From: Endomicrobiales bacterium
Lineage (GTDB): Bacteria; Elusimicrobiota; Endomicrobiia; Endomicrobiales; JAFGGC01
Direction: 5' to 3'
Assembly (NCBI GenBank): GCA_016930715.1
Contig: JAFGGC010000018.1
Span: 31,304-95,303, forward strand
Length of the DNA stretch: 64,000 nucleotides
The position numbers were made by a program, and so were the translations under genes. Shown here one piece after another: positions 16,149 through 25,782 of this stretch. Within the stretch, counting starts at the first letter, position 1; every line of letters begins with the position of its first letter. The notes under the pieces were generated by a model. It was not told the DNA's origin. It saw nothing but the letters and a program-made list of their open reading frames with translations, and ran no database searches.

Positions 16149-19100
16149 ATGAATAAAAAAAGGTCACGTCTCAGCGATGATCCTCTTTGGTATAAAGACG
16201 CCGTAATATACCAGCTGCACATAAAGAGCTTCCGCGATAGCAGCGGCGACGGCATAGGGGACATCCGCGGCCTCATAGAAAAGCTTGATTACTTGAAAGA
16301 CCTGGGCGTGACAGCCGTTTGGCTTCTTCCCTTCTATCCTTCGCCGCAGAAAGACGACGGCTACGATATATCGGATTACACCGGCATAAACCCTTCTTAC
16401 GGGACCATGAACGATTTCAGGGAGCTCCTAGAAGAGGCGCACTCAAGAAACATACGCGTGATTACCGAGCTTGTCCTTAACCATACCTCCGACCAGCACC
16501 AATGGTTCCAGAAATCGAGGTCTTCAAAACCGGGTTCTTCCTGGAGGAAATTCTACGTCTGGAACAGCAGCACGGAGAAGTACCCGGACGCGAGGATAAT
16601 ATTCAACGATTTCGAGACCTCCAACTGGGCGTGGGACCCGGCCGCGAAAGCATATTACTGGCACAGGTTCTATTTCCACCAGCCTGATTTGAATTTTGAC
16701 AATCCCAGGGTGCAGAAAGCGGTGTTGAACGTGCTTGATTTCTGGTTCTCGCTGGGCGTAGACGGTGTAAGGCTTGACGCGGTGCCGTATCTTTTTGAAA
16801 AAGAGGGCACTAACTGCGAAAACCTGCCCGAAACACATGATTTTTTAAAAAAACTGCGCGCCCACGTCGACAAGAATTACAGGAACAAGATGCTTCTTGC
16901 CGAGGCCAACCAGTGGCCGGAGGACGCGGTCGCGTATTTCGGCAAGGGCGACGAGTGCCATATGGCGTTCAATTTTCCGGTCATGCCGAGGATGTTCATG
17001 GCCATTCAGATGGAGAACAGTTATCCCATAATCGATATTCTCAACATGCCCGTTTCCGTTCCCGACAACTGCCAGTGGGCGCTTTTTTTGAGGAACCACG
17101 ACGAGCTGACGCTTGAAATGGTGACCGACGAGGAACGCGACTACATGTACAGGTTCTACGCCAAGGACTCCAAGGCCAAGATAAACCTGGGCATCAGAAG
17201 AAGGCTGACGCCCCTTCTGGGGAACAACCGCAGGAAGATCGAGCTGATGAACATCCTGCTTTTCTCCCTTCCCGGCACGCCCATAATCTACTACGGCGAC
17301 GAGATAGGCATGGGCGACAATTTCTATCTCGGCGACAGGAACGGCGTCAGGACCCCGATGCAGTGGAGCTCGGACCGGAACGCCGGTTTTTCTAACGCGA
17401 ACCCGCACAGCCTCTTTCTTCCGCTAATAATCGATCCGGAATATCATTACGAGACCGTAAACGTCGAGAACCAGGAAAAGAACCTTTCATCGCCGCTCTG
17501 GTGGTTGAGGCGCGTGCTCGGGATGAGGAAACGGTTCAAGGCGTTCTCGAGGGGAAACATCAGCTTCCTTTTTCCGAACAATAACAAGGTGCTCGCTTTC
17601 ACGAGAGAATACGAGGACGAGGTAATACTTGTCGTCATAAATCTTTCGCGTTTTTCGCAGTCGGTCGAGCTCGACATTGCAAAATACTCGGGGTTCATTC
17701 CGGAAGAGGTTTTCAGCAAGAATTCTTTCCCTCAGGTGAAGGAGGCCCCCTATTGCCTGACGCTCGGGCCGTACAATCATTTCTGGTTCCTGTTAAAAAA
17801 GGAAAAGGATGCAAAACAGGCCGTGCCTGCTCCGCAGGAACTGCCGAAGCTGGCGGTCGAAGAAAGCCCGAAGGAAATATTTTCCGGGGATATGAAGCAG
17901 ATTTTTGAGATCGAAGTGCTTCCGGAATATATCAAGAACTGCAGATGGTTCGGGGGCAAGGCCAGGACCGTGAGAAACGTCACGATATCCGAAACGCTGC
18001 CTTTTTCGAACAAGCATAAAATCGCGCACCTTGTTTTCATTGACGTCGGTTACACGGACGGAATTTCGGAGACGTATTTTCTTCCCATGATGTACGCGAC
18101 GAAAGAAAAAGCCGACCAATTGAAGCAAGAGTATCCGCAGGGCATAATCTGTTCGCTTTTTGCCGGCGAAGAAGGATACCTGTACGACGCCGTCTACGAC
18201 AAGGTTTTTCACGAGGCGGTGTTCAATTTGATAGCGAAGCGAAAGATCCTGAAAGGAAAGAAAAGCGCCGTAAAAACCGTCCCGGCTAAAAACTTCAGGC
18301 AGATTCTTTCGGGAAAACAGCTTCCGCTTGAATCGAAGGTCCTTAAAACCGAACAGAGCAACACTTCCGTGGTTTTTGATAATACTTTCATTATGAAGAT
18401 TTACCGCAAGTTTGAACACGGCCCGAACCCGGACGCGGAGATAGTAAAGTCCTTGAGCGAAAAGACAAGGTTTGCCAACATACCGGCATTTGCGGGAAGC
18501 GTGGAATACCTGAAACCCGGTTCCGAACCGGCGCACATCGCGCTCATGCAGTCGTTCGTGCCTAACATGGGCGACGCGTGGACTTACACGCTTGAAAACG
18601 TGCAAAGCTTTTTTGACAAGGTGGTTTCCCAGAAAAACGAGCTCAAAGAGATGCCCCGGGCCGTCGCTTTCGACGCGATAGACGTGGCCGACAAGAACAA
18701 CCCGTTGATACAGCTTGCCGGAGAGCTTTTTCTGGACATGGTGCGCGTGCTGGGCAAGAGGACCGCCGAGATGCACCGCGCGCTGGCTTCGATCTCCTCC
18801 AAGCCGTTTGAGCCGGAACCTTTTTCCACGCTTTACCAGCGTTCGGTTTATCAGTCGATGAGGAATTTCGTGAGGGCTTCTTTCCGGTTTCTTGAAAAGA
18901 GCGCGGGAAAACTGCCGAAGAACGTGAAATCCGACGCCGAGGAAGCGCTGAAGCTCGAGAGCGCCATCATATCGCGTCTGGGCAGGATTTACGAAAAAAA
19001 GATTTCCACGGCAAAGATAAGGATCCACGGTGATTACCACCTGGGCCAGGTGCTCTATACAGGCAAGGATTTCGTCATTATAGATTTTGAGGGCGAGCCC

Positions 19101-19481
19101 GCGAGGTCCATAGGCGAAAGAAGGCTTAAACGCTCGCCGCTGCGGGACATCGCGGGGATGATAAGGTCGTTCCATTACGCGGTCCACTCGGGGCTGATAA
19201 AATACGTCTCCCTGCATCCGGACGAAAGCCAGTATCTGGAAAGCTGGGCCGAGGCGTGGGTCGCGTACGTTAGCAGGATCTTTTTTACCGCCTACATGGA
19301 AGAGGTCGGGGACACGAACCTCGTGCCCAGGAAAAAAGAAGAATTCGACATACTTTTCGAAGCTTTCCTCACGGATAAAGTGATATATGAGCTTTTATAT
19401 GAGCTCAACAACCGCCCGGACTGGATAGGGATACCCTTAAAAGGCATCCTCGGATTAATCAAATCAGCAAAACAGGGCTAG
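16149..19481 (+). CDS. treS: Trehalose synthase-maltokinase fusion (TreS-Pep2)
   Basis: 1110 residues with two enzymes in one chain. Residues about 10-560 are TreS, which interconverts trehalose and maltose: GH13 barrel with nucleophile Asp210 (GVRLDAVPYL), acid/base Glu252 (LLAEANQWP) and Asp318 in RNHDELTLEMV. A linker rich in Lys, Ala and Pro (about 560-585) leads to a maltokinase/Pep2 domain (590-1110). Its kinase-like catalytic loop is HGDYHLGQVL with Asp962, followed by the metal-binding IDFEGEPARS. The product, maltose-1-phosphate, is the GlgE substrate. Such fusions are known in other bacteria. No frameshift or loss is seen. Confidence 0.95.
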   Translation: MNKKRSRLSDDPLWYKDAVIYQLHIKSFRDSSGDGIGDIRGLIEKLDYLKDLGVTAVWLLPFYPSPQKDDGYDISDYTGINPSYGTMNDFRELLEEAHSRNIRVITELVLNHTSDQHQWFQKSRSSKPGSSWRKFYVWNSSTEKYPDARIIFNDFETSNWAWDPAAKAYYWHRFYFHQPDLNFDNPRVQKAVLNVLDFWFSLGVDGVRLDAVPYLFEKEGTNCENLPETHDFLKKLRAHVDKNYRNKMLLAEANQWPEDAVAYFGKGDECHMAFNFPVMPRMFMAIQMENSYPIIDILNMPVSVPDNCQWALFLRNHDELTLEMVTDEERDYMYRFYAKDSKAKINLGIRRRLTPLLGNNRRKIELMNILLFSLPGTPIIYYGDEIGMGDNFYLGDRNGVRTPMQWSSDRNAGFSNANPHSLFLPLIIDPEYHYETVNVENQEKNLSSPLWWLRRVLGMRKRFKAFSRGNISFLFPNNNKVLAFTREYEDEVILVVINLSRFSQSVELDIAKYSGFIPEEVFSKNSFPQVKEAPYCLTLGPYNHFWFLLKKEKDAKQAVPAPQELPKLAVEESPKEIFSGDMKQIFEIEVLPEYIKNCRWFGGKARTVRNVTISETLPFSNKHKIAHLVFIDVGYTDGISETYFLPMMYATKEKADQLKQEYPQGIICSLFAGEEGYLYDAVYDKVFHEAVFNLIAKRKILKGKKSAVKTVPAKNFRQILSGKQLPLESKVLKTEQSNTSVVFDNTFIMKIYRKFEHGPNPDAEIVKSLSEKTRFANIPAFAGSVEYLKPGSEPAHIALMQSFVPNMGDAWTYTLENVQSFFDKVVSQKNELKEMPRAVAFDAIDVADKNNPLIQLAGELFLDMVRVLGKRTAEMHRALASISSKPFEPEPFSTLYQRSVYQSMRNFVRASFRFLEKSAGKLPKNVKSDAEEALKLESAIISRLGRIYEKKISTAKIRIHGDYHLGQVLYTGKDFVIIDFEGEPARSIGERRLKRSPLRDIAGMIRSFHYAVHSGLIKYVSLHPDESQYLESWAEAWVAYVSRIFFTAYMEEVGDTNLVPRKKEEFDILFEAFLTDKVIYELLYELNNRPDWIGIPLKGILGLIKSAKQG

Positions 19482-19542
19482 CCTGGATAGAAAGCCGCGC
19501 GGAACGCTGCGGTCTCCGTTGTCTTTTCGACGTAACACGCTT

Positions 19543-20517
19543 ATGAGCGCCTGGGAAAAATTCAAATCATTTGTCGCGGAAAACGCCCTTTTCGAAGCCG
19601 GGGACAGGGTTCTTGTCGCCGTTTCGGGCGGGCCGGACTCCGTGTGTCTGATGCATCTCCTGTGGAGGTTCAAGAAAACCGTGCCTGTCGAGCTTGCCGT
19701 CGTCAATTTTGACCACGGCTTGAGGAGAGAATCAAAGCGGGAAGCGCGAAAGGTCCTGAAACTTGGACAGAGTTTTGGGATCCCGGTATTTTTAAAAAAG
19801 ATCGAAGTCAGGGAGCACTCGAATTCAAGGAAGGTATCGCTTGAAACGGCGGGCAGGTCGCTTAGATACGACGGCCTGGTTTCCCTCGCCTCGTCGGGCG
19901 GGTTTAACAAGATAGCGACCGGGCACAACGCCAACGACAACGCCGAAACCGTGCTAATGTGGCTGATGCGAGGCACCGGGACCGACGGACTGTCAGGAAT
20001 TCCGGTCACGAGACGGATGGCGAAAAAAATCACGGTCACAAGGCCGCTGCTCGTACTCACAAGGCGCGAGATAAGAGAGTATTTAAAAAGTCAAGGACTG
20101 TCCTACTCCGTGGACGCGTCGAATTCGAAGCTTGATTTCGCGAGAAACAGGATACGCGCCCGGCTTATTCCGGCGATGGAAGCGCACAATCCAAGGTTCG
20201 TCGAACACGTGTTCAATCTTTCAAGGATAGTAAGCGCCGAAAATGGTTTTTTTGACCTGCTTGTGGGCAGGATACTTAAGAAACGCTCGAGGCGTTTTGC
20301 CAACGGGATTCGCCTTGATTTAACCGGTTTTTTTGGTTATAATAAAGCAGTTCAGTTGCGCCTTCTAAAGGCCATTCTACCGGAAAAACGTTCGATCTTC
20401 CATATAGAACGCATCCATAGCTGGATCTACGCCGGCGGGAAAAAAGAAATCATTCTTTCTCAAAACTGGAAAATCATCAGGAAACGGAAGGCTCTTTTAT
20501 TCTCGGGCAAAGGATGA
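19543..20517 (+). CDS. tilS: tRNA(Ile)-lysidine synthetase
   Basis: Converts the wobble C of tRNA-Ile(CAT) to lysidine so that AUA codons are read as Ile. The PP-loop ATP-binding motif SGGPDSV is near residue 25 and the NFDHGLRRES segment, typical of TilS, near 60. About 324 residues, so the C-terminal substrate domains are only partly present, as in many short forms. A TTG at 19519 is possible, but the ATG at 19543 gives the normal N-terminus. It overlaps hpt by four bases (ATGA). The same tilS-hpt-ftsH order occurs in many bacteria. Confidence 0.93.
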   Translation: MSAWEKFKSFVAENALFEAGDRVLVAVSGGPDSVCLMHLLWRFKKTVPVELAVVNFDHGLRRESKREARKVLKLGQSFGIPVFLKKIEVREHSNSRKVSLETAGRSLRYDGLVSLASSGGFNKIATGHNANDNAETVLMWLMRGTGTDGLSGIPVTRRMAKKITVTRPLLVLTRREIREYLKSQGLSYSVDASNSKLDFARNRIRARLIPAMEAHNPRFVEHVFNLSRIVSAENGFFDLLVGRILKKRSRRFANGIRLDLTGFFGYNKAVQLRLLKAILPEKRSIFHIERIHSWIYAGGKKEIILSQNWKIIRKRKALLFSGKG

Positions 20518-21065
20518 GTATGACTCCGAGACCGATTGAAAAACCCGACAGGGCCAGGATAAAGACGCTTCTGACGAAAAACAAGATAAACCGCCGGGTC
20601 AGCCGCCTCGCCGCGAGGATATCGAGGGACTACGCAGGCAAGAAGCTAACGGTCGTTTCGGTGCTTAAGGGGGGCGTGGTTTTTTTCGCGGACCTCATCC
20701 GCCGCTTGGAAGTCGATTGTTCGGTGGATTTCATATCACTTTCCTCTTATGACGGGAAATCTTCGAGCGGTAAAGTGACGCTTTTATCGGATCTCAAGGA
20801 AAGCCCGAAAGGAAAGCACGTTCTGATCGTCGAGGACATAGTCGATTCCGGCCGCACGTTGAAATACATTTTAAAATCCCTGGCGCGTAAAGGCGCGTTA
20901 TCCGTCAGGACCTGCGTGCTCCTCGACAAGGTTTCGGCGAGAAAGACGCCGGTGCGCGTGGATTACCGGGGTTTCACCGTGCCCGACAGGTACGTAATAG
21001 GTTACGGGCTTGATTATAACGAGCATTACAGGGGGTTGCCGCACATAGCGGTGATAGAGGATTAA
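20514..21065 (+). CDS. hpt: Hypoxanthine(-guanine) phosphoribosyltransferase
   Basis: Salvages hypoxanthine and guanine using PRPP. 183 residues, normal length. The PRPP-binding loop VLIVEDIVDSGRTL is at about 101-114. Early VLKGGVVFFADL and late PDRYVIGYGLDYNE segments are family signatures. Translation is coupled to tilS. The purine permease at the left edge could feed it. Confidence 0.95.
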   Translation: MSMTPRPIEKPDRARIKTLLTKNKINRRVSRLAARISRDYAGKKLTVVSVLKGGVVFFADLIRRLEVDCSVDFISLSSYDGKSSSGKVTLLSDLKESPKGKHVLIVEDIVDSGRTLKYILKSLARKGALSVRTCVLLDKVSARKTPVRVDYRGFTVPDRYVIGYGLDYNEHYRGLPHIAVIED

Positions 21066-21124
21066 CGACGCAAATATTCGGTGTTGGAGCGGTAAAAGCC
21101 GGCTAATGCTTTTGAGGTAACATA

Positions 21125-22987
21125 ATGAAAGACAAAAACAGATGGGGACTTATCCTTTGGTTTTCTGTATTCGTTTTCCTGCTTTATTTCATGCAGTCCA
21201 TGAGGCAGAAAGGTCTTGAGCAGGAAATACCGTATTCGTCTTTTAAAAGCCAGCTGAAAAGCGGGCAGATAGTAAAAGTAACGGTCGCCCCTGAGCTCAT
21301 CAGGGGCCAGTACAAATCCGATGACGGAAAGGTCGTGAATTTCAAGACCGTCCCGATGGCCGATCCCAAGCTCGTCGAGGAGCTTGAGCAGCACGGGGTC
21401 GCCCAGTACGCGGGCAACGTCGACAGGGGATGGCTGATGCCTTTCCTGCTTAACTGGGGGCCGATGATCCTTCTGATCCTGTTCTGGCTCTGGATGATGA
21501 AGGGTATGCAGACGGGCGGAAAGCAGGTTATGAGCTTCGGCAGGAGCAAGGCAAAGCTCCAGTCGACCAAGAAAACCAAGGTAACGTTCAAGGACGTGGC
21601 GGGCTGCGACGAAGCGAAAGAGGAGCTCGAAGAGATAATAGAATTTTTGAAAGACCCCGCGCGCTTCCAGAAACTCGGGGGAAAGATACCGAAAGGAGTG
21701 CTCCTGTTCGGCGCGCCCGGAACGGGCAAGACCCTTCTTGCGAAAGCCGTCGCGGGCGAAGCAGGGGTGCCTTTCTTCTCGTCGAGCGGCTCGGAATTCG
21801 TCGAGATGTTCGTGGGCGTCGGCGCATCGCGCGTCAGGGACCTTTTTGACCAGGGAAGGAAAAGCGCACCGTGCCTTCTTTTTATCGACGAGATAGACGC
21901 GGTCGGCAGGCACCGTTTCGCCGGCATCGGCGGCGGACATGATGAACGTGAACAGACCCTGAACCAGCTTCTTGTCGAGATGGATGGGTTCGACACCAAG
22001 GAAGGCGTGATCCTCATCGCCGCGACCAACAGGCCCGACGTTCTGGACCCGGCGCTGCTCAGGCCCGGAAGGTTCGACAGGCATATTTCCGTGCCGAACC
22101 CGGACCTGAAAGACAGGGAGGAGATACTCAAGGTCCACGCCAAGAGCATCAAGCTTTCGCCGGCCACGGACCTGACGGTCATAGCAAGGCGCACGCCGGG
22201 TTTCGTGGGGGCGGACCTCTCCAACCTCGTCAACGAAGCCGCGCTTCTTGCGGCCCGCAAGAACCGAGAGGCCGTCGAGATGCAGGACATGGAAGAGGCG
22301 ATAGACAGGGTGATAGCCGGACCCCAGAAAAAATCCCGCATGATATCCGACCGAGAGAAGAAAATAATCGCCTACCACGAATCCGGACACACGCTTGTGG
22401 CAAAACTTACCCCCCACGCCGACCCGGTTCACAAAGTGTCTATAATACCGAGAGGCCCGGCCCTCGGATACACGTTGCAGCTTCCGCTTGAGGACAGGTA
22501 CCTGACGAGCAAAGAGGAGATATTGAGCCGCCTTGAGGTAATGCTCGGGGGGCGCGTGGCCGAGGAGATAGTCTTCGGCGAGATAACGACGGGCGCCCAG
22601 AACGACCTTGCTAAAGTTACGCAGATAGCGCATAAAATGGTGACTGAATTTGGCATGTCCGAGAAAATCGGCGCCATTTCGCTGAAGAGGCCGGATGAAG
22701 AAATATTTCTCGGTAGGGATATAACCAGAGAGCCCAGGTATTCAGAAAAAACATCCGAAATAATCGATGAAGAAGTCAAGAGAATAATTGACGAGGCACA
22801 GGCCAAAGCCGGGAAAGTCCTGAGGAAGAACAAGAAAACCCTGGATAAACTGGCCTCAAGGCTGATAGAAAAAGAGATACTTGACGCCGAGGAAGTCGAC
22901 CGGATACTGAAGGGCGAGCCGGAACCAGATCGTAGTAAAGATACCAGGCCCGCCGCCGGGCCTGAGCCCGGACTCGCAGGCGCCTGA
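21125..22987 (+). CDS. ftsH: ATP-dependent membrane zinc metalloprotease FtsH
   Basis: 620 residues anchored in the inner membrane by two segments (about 9-25 and 111-127) with a small periplasmic domain between. The AAA+ module has Walker A GAPGTGKT at 196-203, Walker [10 protein letters not shown] at about 251-259 and the second-region-of-homology [10 protein letters not shown]. The zinc site HESGH is at 418-422. It degrades misfolded membrane proteins and selected regulators. GAGGTAAC is its ribosome site. The hpt-ftsH-folE-folP order is a recognisable bacterial gene string. Confidence 0.97.
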   Translation: MKDKNRWGLILWFSVFVFLLYFMQSMRQKGLEQEIPYSSFKSQLKSGQIVKVTVAPELIRGQYKSDDGKVVNFKTVPMADPKLVEELEQHGVAQYAGNVDRGWLMPFLLNWGPMILLILFWLWMMKGMQTGGKQVMSFGRSKAKLQSTKKTKVTFKDVAGCDEAKEELEEIIEFLKDPARFQKLGGKIPKGVLLFGAPGTGKTLLAKAVAGEAGVPFFSSSGSEFVEMFVGVGASRVRDLFDQGRKSAPCLLFIDEIDAVGRHRFAGIGGGHDEREQTLNQLLVEMDGFDTKEGVILIAATNRPDVLDPALLRPGRFDRHISVPNPDLKDREEILKVHAKSIKLSPATDLTVIARRTPGFVGADLSNLVNEAALLAARKNREAVEMQDMEEAIDRVIAGPQKKSRMISDREKKIIAYHESGHTLVAKLTPHADPVHKVSIIPRGPALGYTLQLPLEDRYLTSKEEILSRLEVMLGGRVAEEIVFGEITTGAQNDLAKVTQIAHKMVTEFGMSEKIGAISLKRPDEEIFLGRDITREPRYSEKTSEIIDEEVKRIIDEAQAKAGKVLRKNKKTLDKLASRLIEKEILDAEEVDRILKGEPEPDRSKDTRPAAGPEPGLAGA

Positions 22988-22994
22988 AACCGAT

Positions 22995-23552
22995 ATGAAC
23001 AAAAAGAAGATAGAGAACGGAATAAAACTCATACTTGACGCGATAGGCGAAGACCCGGGTCGTGAAGGGCTCAAGGACACGCCCAGGCGGGTCGCTGAAT
23101 TTTACGCGGAGGCGCTCTCGGGCGTCAAGGTAGACCCGAAAAACGTTCTGACCGTCTATTACGAAAAGGAGAACCACGAAGAAATCGTGCTCGTGAAAGA
23201 TATCCAGTTCTATTCGATGTGCGAGCATCACCTCCTGCCTTTTTTCGGCAAGGTCCACGTGGCCTACATCCCCAAGAAAGACAGGCTCCTCGGAGTGTCG
23301 AAGCTGGTCAGGACGGTGGAGATATTTTCCAGGAGACTTCAGCTGCAGGAAAGGATGTCGAAACAGATAGTCGATACCATCATGGATGTCGCGAAGCCCT
23401 ACGGCGCGATGGTCGTCATAGAGGCGGCTCATCTTTGCATGGAAATGCGGGGCGTGAAAAAACCCGGCGCGAAAATGGTGACGTCCGCGATGCGCGGGAC
23501 GTTTTTAAAAGACGCCCGTACCCGCTCGGAAGCAATGGCCTTGATAAAATGA
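22995..23552 (+). CDS. folE: GTP cyclohydrolase I
   Basis: Makes dihydroneopterin triphosphate from GTP, the first step to folate. 185 residues. The zinc/catalytic segment SMCEHHLLPFFG (Cys75-His78 region), LLGVSKLVR and the later AAHLCMEMRG (second zinc Cys) are intact. It starts 7 bases after ftsH and precedes folP. A diverged second copy of its last 12 codons lies just downstream. Confidence 0.96.
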   Translation: MNKKKIENGIKLILDAIGEDPGREGLKDTPRRVAEFYAEALSGVKVDPKNVLTVYYEKENHEEIVLVKDIQFYSMCEHHLLPFFGKVHVAYIPKKDRLLGVSKLVRTVEIFSRRLQLQERMSKQIVDTIMDVAKPYGAMVVIEAAHLCMEMRGVKKPGAKMVTSAMRGTFLKDARTRSEAMALIK

Positions 23553-23604
23553 GCTGGTTTTAGACGTCGACAGGCAATTGTCTGCGGGCTTTTTCGCGGG
23601 CAGG

Positions 23605-23643
23605 CCCGCACCCGCTCCGAAGCGATGTCTATGATAAAATAGC
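23605..23643 (+). repeat. Diverged copy of the folE 3' end
   Basis: Bases 23605-23640 match 23515-23550 (the last folE codons) at 30 of 36 positions. In frame they read ARTRSEAMSMIK then a stop, against ARTRSEAMALIK in folE. Most changes are conservative, as if this were the end of a once coding folE. Between the copies are the hairpins GACA...TGTC and TGCGGGC...GCCCGCA. The arrangement parallels the tRNA 3'-end duplications. Confidence 0.75.
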
Positions 23644-23649
23644 CGAAAA

Positions 23650-24855
23650 ATGATTATACGGATAATAAAAGCCTCGGACCTTCAGGAAGTCAAGAGAGCG
23701 GTGAAATCGGTGGGCGCGGACGCTTGGTCGGCCGGTCACATGTCGCCCAAGGGCCTTTTCAGGACGGTACTCGTTGAAAAGATTGACAACAGGGCCGCCA
23801 GCATACTGAAACAGGAGATGCTGGCGCTGGGCGCCGAAGCGGCGATTGACGAAAAAATATCGCGATTTGCCAGAGGCTTTTCGAAAGTTCTTTTAATGGG
23901 CACGGAGAGGCATTTCGAGTTGTTGAGCAAGAAGCTTGCCTCGCAGCCGTTCGGGCTTAAAGCGCTCTCCGGAAAAGTAGCCGAAGCCCTTTTGAATTAC
24001 GGGACGAAACCTTCTTTTTTCCGCGCCGCGGGTTCGAAGGTGGCCTTGGGGAAAGGGCCCGTTGTTATGGGTGTCTTGAACGTTACACCCGATTCATTTT
24101 ACGACGGCGGAAGATATGGGGGGCGCGAAGACGCCGTTTCACACGCGTTGTCGATGCAAAGGGAAGGCGCGGAAATAATCGACATCGGCGGGGAATCGTC
24201 CAGGCCGGGAGCCGCGTCCGTCAGCGCCCAAGAAGAGCGCAAGAGGATAATTCCGGTCATAAAACGCCTCGCGAAGGTTTTAAATGTCCCGATATCGGTT
24301 GATACGTGCAAGCCGGAGGTCGCAAGAGCCGCGCTCGACGCCGGGGCCGAAATCGTGAACGACATCACCGGACTAAGGCATCAAAACGGCGGGATGGCGA
24401 AGGTGGTTTCGAGAGCCGGAGCCGGTGTCATCATAATGCACATGCAGGGGATGCCGAAGAGCATGCAGAAGAAACCCAGGTACGGCGACGTGATGTCGGA
24501 TATCTGCGGGTTTTTCGGTGAAAGAACGGCTTTTGCCCTGGACTCCGGCATAAAGAAAGAGAGTATCGCGATAGACCCGGGCATAGGGTTCGGCAAAAAG
24601 GTCTGGCACAATCTAAAGGTCATAAAAAACCTTTCGGAGCTGACGGCTTTCGGTTTTCCGGTAGCTATAGGGTTGTCAAGAAAGTCCTTCATCGGGAAAA
24701 TACTCGGCGGCTGCCCGCCTCACGAAAGGTATTCGGGAAGCGTGGCCGGCGCTGTCGTCGCGGCGCTCAACGGAGCGGATATTTTGAGAGTTCACGACGT
24801 CAAAGGCACTGTCGAAAGTCTTAAGGTAATGAAGCGTATTATTGACACGCATTAA
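23650..24855 (+). CDS. folP: Dihydropteroate synthase
   Basis: Condenses pABA with dihydropterin pyrophosphate. Residues about 135-401 are the TIM-barrel enzyme, with MGVLNVTPDSFYDGG, IDIGGESSRPGA, NDITGL, a DPGIGFGKK loop and GLSRKSF, all active-site signatures. The first 130 residues are an extension found in some longer FolP proteins; its role is unknown to me. It lies 97 bases after folE, across the duplicated folE end. Confidence 0.95.
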   Translation: MIIRIIKASDLQEVKRAVKSVGADAWSAGHMSPKGLFRTVLVEKIDNRAASILKQEMLALGAEAAIDEKISRFARGFSKVLLMGTERHFELLSKKLASQPFGLKALSGKVAEALLNYGTKPSFFRAAGSKVALGKGPVVMGVLNVTPDSFYDGGRYGGREDAVSHALSMQREGAEIIDIGGESSRPGAASVSAQEERKRIIPVIKRLAKVLNVPISVDTCKPEVARAALDAGAEIVNDITGLRHQNGGMAKVVSRAGAGVIIMHMQGMPKSMQKKPRYGDVMSDICGFFGERTAFALDSGIKKESIAIDPGIGFGKKVWHNLKVIKNLSELTAFGFPVAIGLSRKSFIGKILGGCPPHERYSGSVAGAVVAALNGADILRVHDVKGTVESLKVMKRIIDTH

Positions 24856-24878
24856 TATAACGGACGGGAAGAGAAAAA

Positions 24879-25673
24879 ATGGAATTCTTGAAGATGGTCT
24901 GGTCAAGTTACGTCGTTCATTTCATAGACATTTTCGTCGTGGCCTACATTTTTTACAGGCTGATGCTGCTCATCAAGGGCACGAGAGCCGTCCAGATACT
25001 CGTGGGTCTTCTGATACTGGTGGCCGTGACTTTCCTGGCGAACCTCATTCATCTCAAGACCCTCGGGTGGTTGCTTGAAAAATTCTGGGTGGCGACGGTC
25101 GTTATACTTGCCGTGGTTTTTCAGCCGGAGATCCGCTCTGCGCTCGCCCAGCTGGGAACGCAGAGATGGGGCAAGATCTTCGTGCACGCGGAGCTCGGGT
25201 TCATAAACGAGATAATCGACGCGATAAAGGAGCTGAGCGACAAGCACATCGGGGCGATAATCGTGCTCGAGCTGGATACGGGCCTGAGGAATTACATAGA
25301 GACCGGCACGATCATAAACGCCCAGGTAAGCAAGGAGCTGGTTCTTTCTATTTTCAACATCCGCTCGCCGCTCCACGACGGAGCGGTCATAGTGGAAGAC
25401 GCAAGGCTTGTCGCCGCGGGATGCGTCCTGCCTTTGAGCCACGGATCCGGCATTTCGAAGGTGCTCGGCACGAGGCACAGGGCCTCGGTGGGCCTGAGCG
25501 AGATATCCGACGCTCTTGTTCTTGTGGTTTCCGAAGAGACCGGAATGGTTTCGGTGGCGAGGGAAGGCAAGCTCGAAACAAAGGTCGACCCGGAGGAGCT
25601 CAGGGTCAAGCTTATGGATATTTTCAGGTCGAGAAGCGAATCGACCGTTATTAGAAAACACAACGCGAGATAA
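24879..25673 (+). CDS. cdaA: Diadenylate cyclase CdaA (membrane-bound)
   Basis: Makes cyclic di-AMP from two ATP. Three hydrophobic segments (about 10-85) anchor it. The DAC domain has DGA at 167-169 and RHR at 199-201, both needed for catalysis. 264 residues is the usual length. Followed by a remnant-size cdaR and glmM, the classic cdaA-cdaR-glmM order, which links c-di-AMP to cell-wall precursor supply. Confidence 0.95.
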   Translation: MEFLKMVWSSYVVHFIDIFVVAYIFYRLMLLIKGTRAVQILVGLLILVAVTFLANLIHLKTLGWLLEKFWVATVVILAVVFQPEIRSALAQLGTQRWGKIFVHAELGFINEIIDAIKELSDKHIGAIIVLELDTGLRNYIETGTIINAQVSKELVLSIFNIRSPLHDGAVIVEDARLVAAGCVLPLSHGSGISKVLGTRHRASVGLSEISDALVLVVSEETGMVSVAREGKLETKVDPEELRVKLMDIFRSRSESTVIRKHNAR

Positions 25674-25678
25674 CAGAA

Positions 25679-25780
25679 ATGAAAAACGACATCGTCAGGA
25701 TCATCAAGGCCAACTGGCAGTTGAAACTTGCGGCGCTTTTTATCGCCGTTGCTTTATGGTTTTACGTTTACAAGGGATGA
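25679..25780 (+). CDS. Miniature CdaR/YbbR-like membrane peptide (33 residues)
   Basis: An ATG-to-TGA frame between cdaA and glmM, exactly where cdaR normally lies. The sequence NWQLKLAALFIAVALWFYVY is the usual N-terminal membrane segment of YbbR/CdaR proteins. The large extracytoplasmic YbbR domains are absent and the frame ends at a clean TGA two bases before the glmM ATG. Either cdaR has shrunk to its anchor, which could still touch CdaA in the membrane, or it is a decaying gene. Its stop and the AAGGG inside it sit where a glmM ribosome site is expected. Confidence 0.65.
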   Translation: MKNDIVRIIKANWQLKLAALFIAVALWFYVYKG

Positions 25781-25782
25781 AC

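Noticed and set aside
14350..16167. 605-codon antisense frame opposite glgE, and a similar long one opposite treS
   Set aside because: Long antisense frames arise from the codon bias of GC-balanced genes; the sense proteins have intact catalytic motifs and the antisense ones resemble nothing.
25516..25782. An 89-residue N-terminal extension of GlmM
   Set aside because: It lies in another frame of cdaA and the mini-cdaR; the ATG at 25783 has a ribosome site and gives the standard GlmM start.
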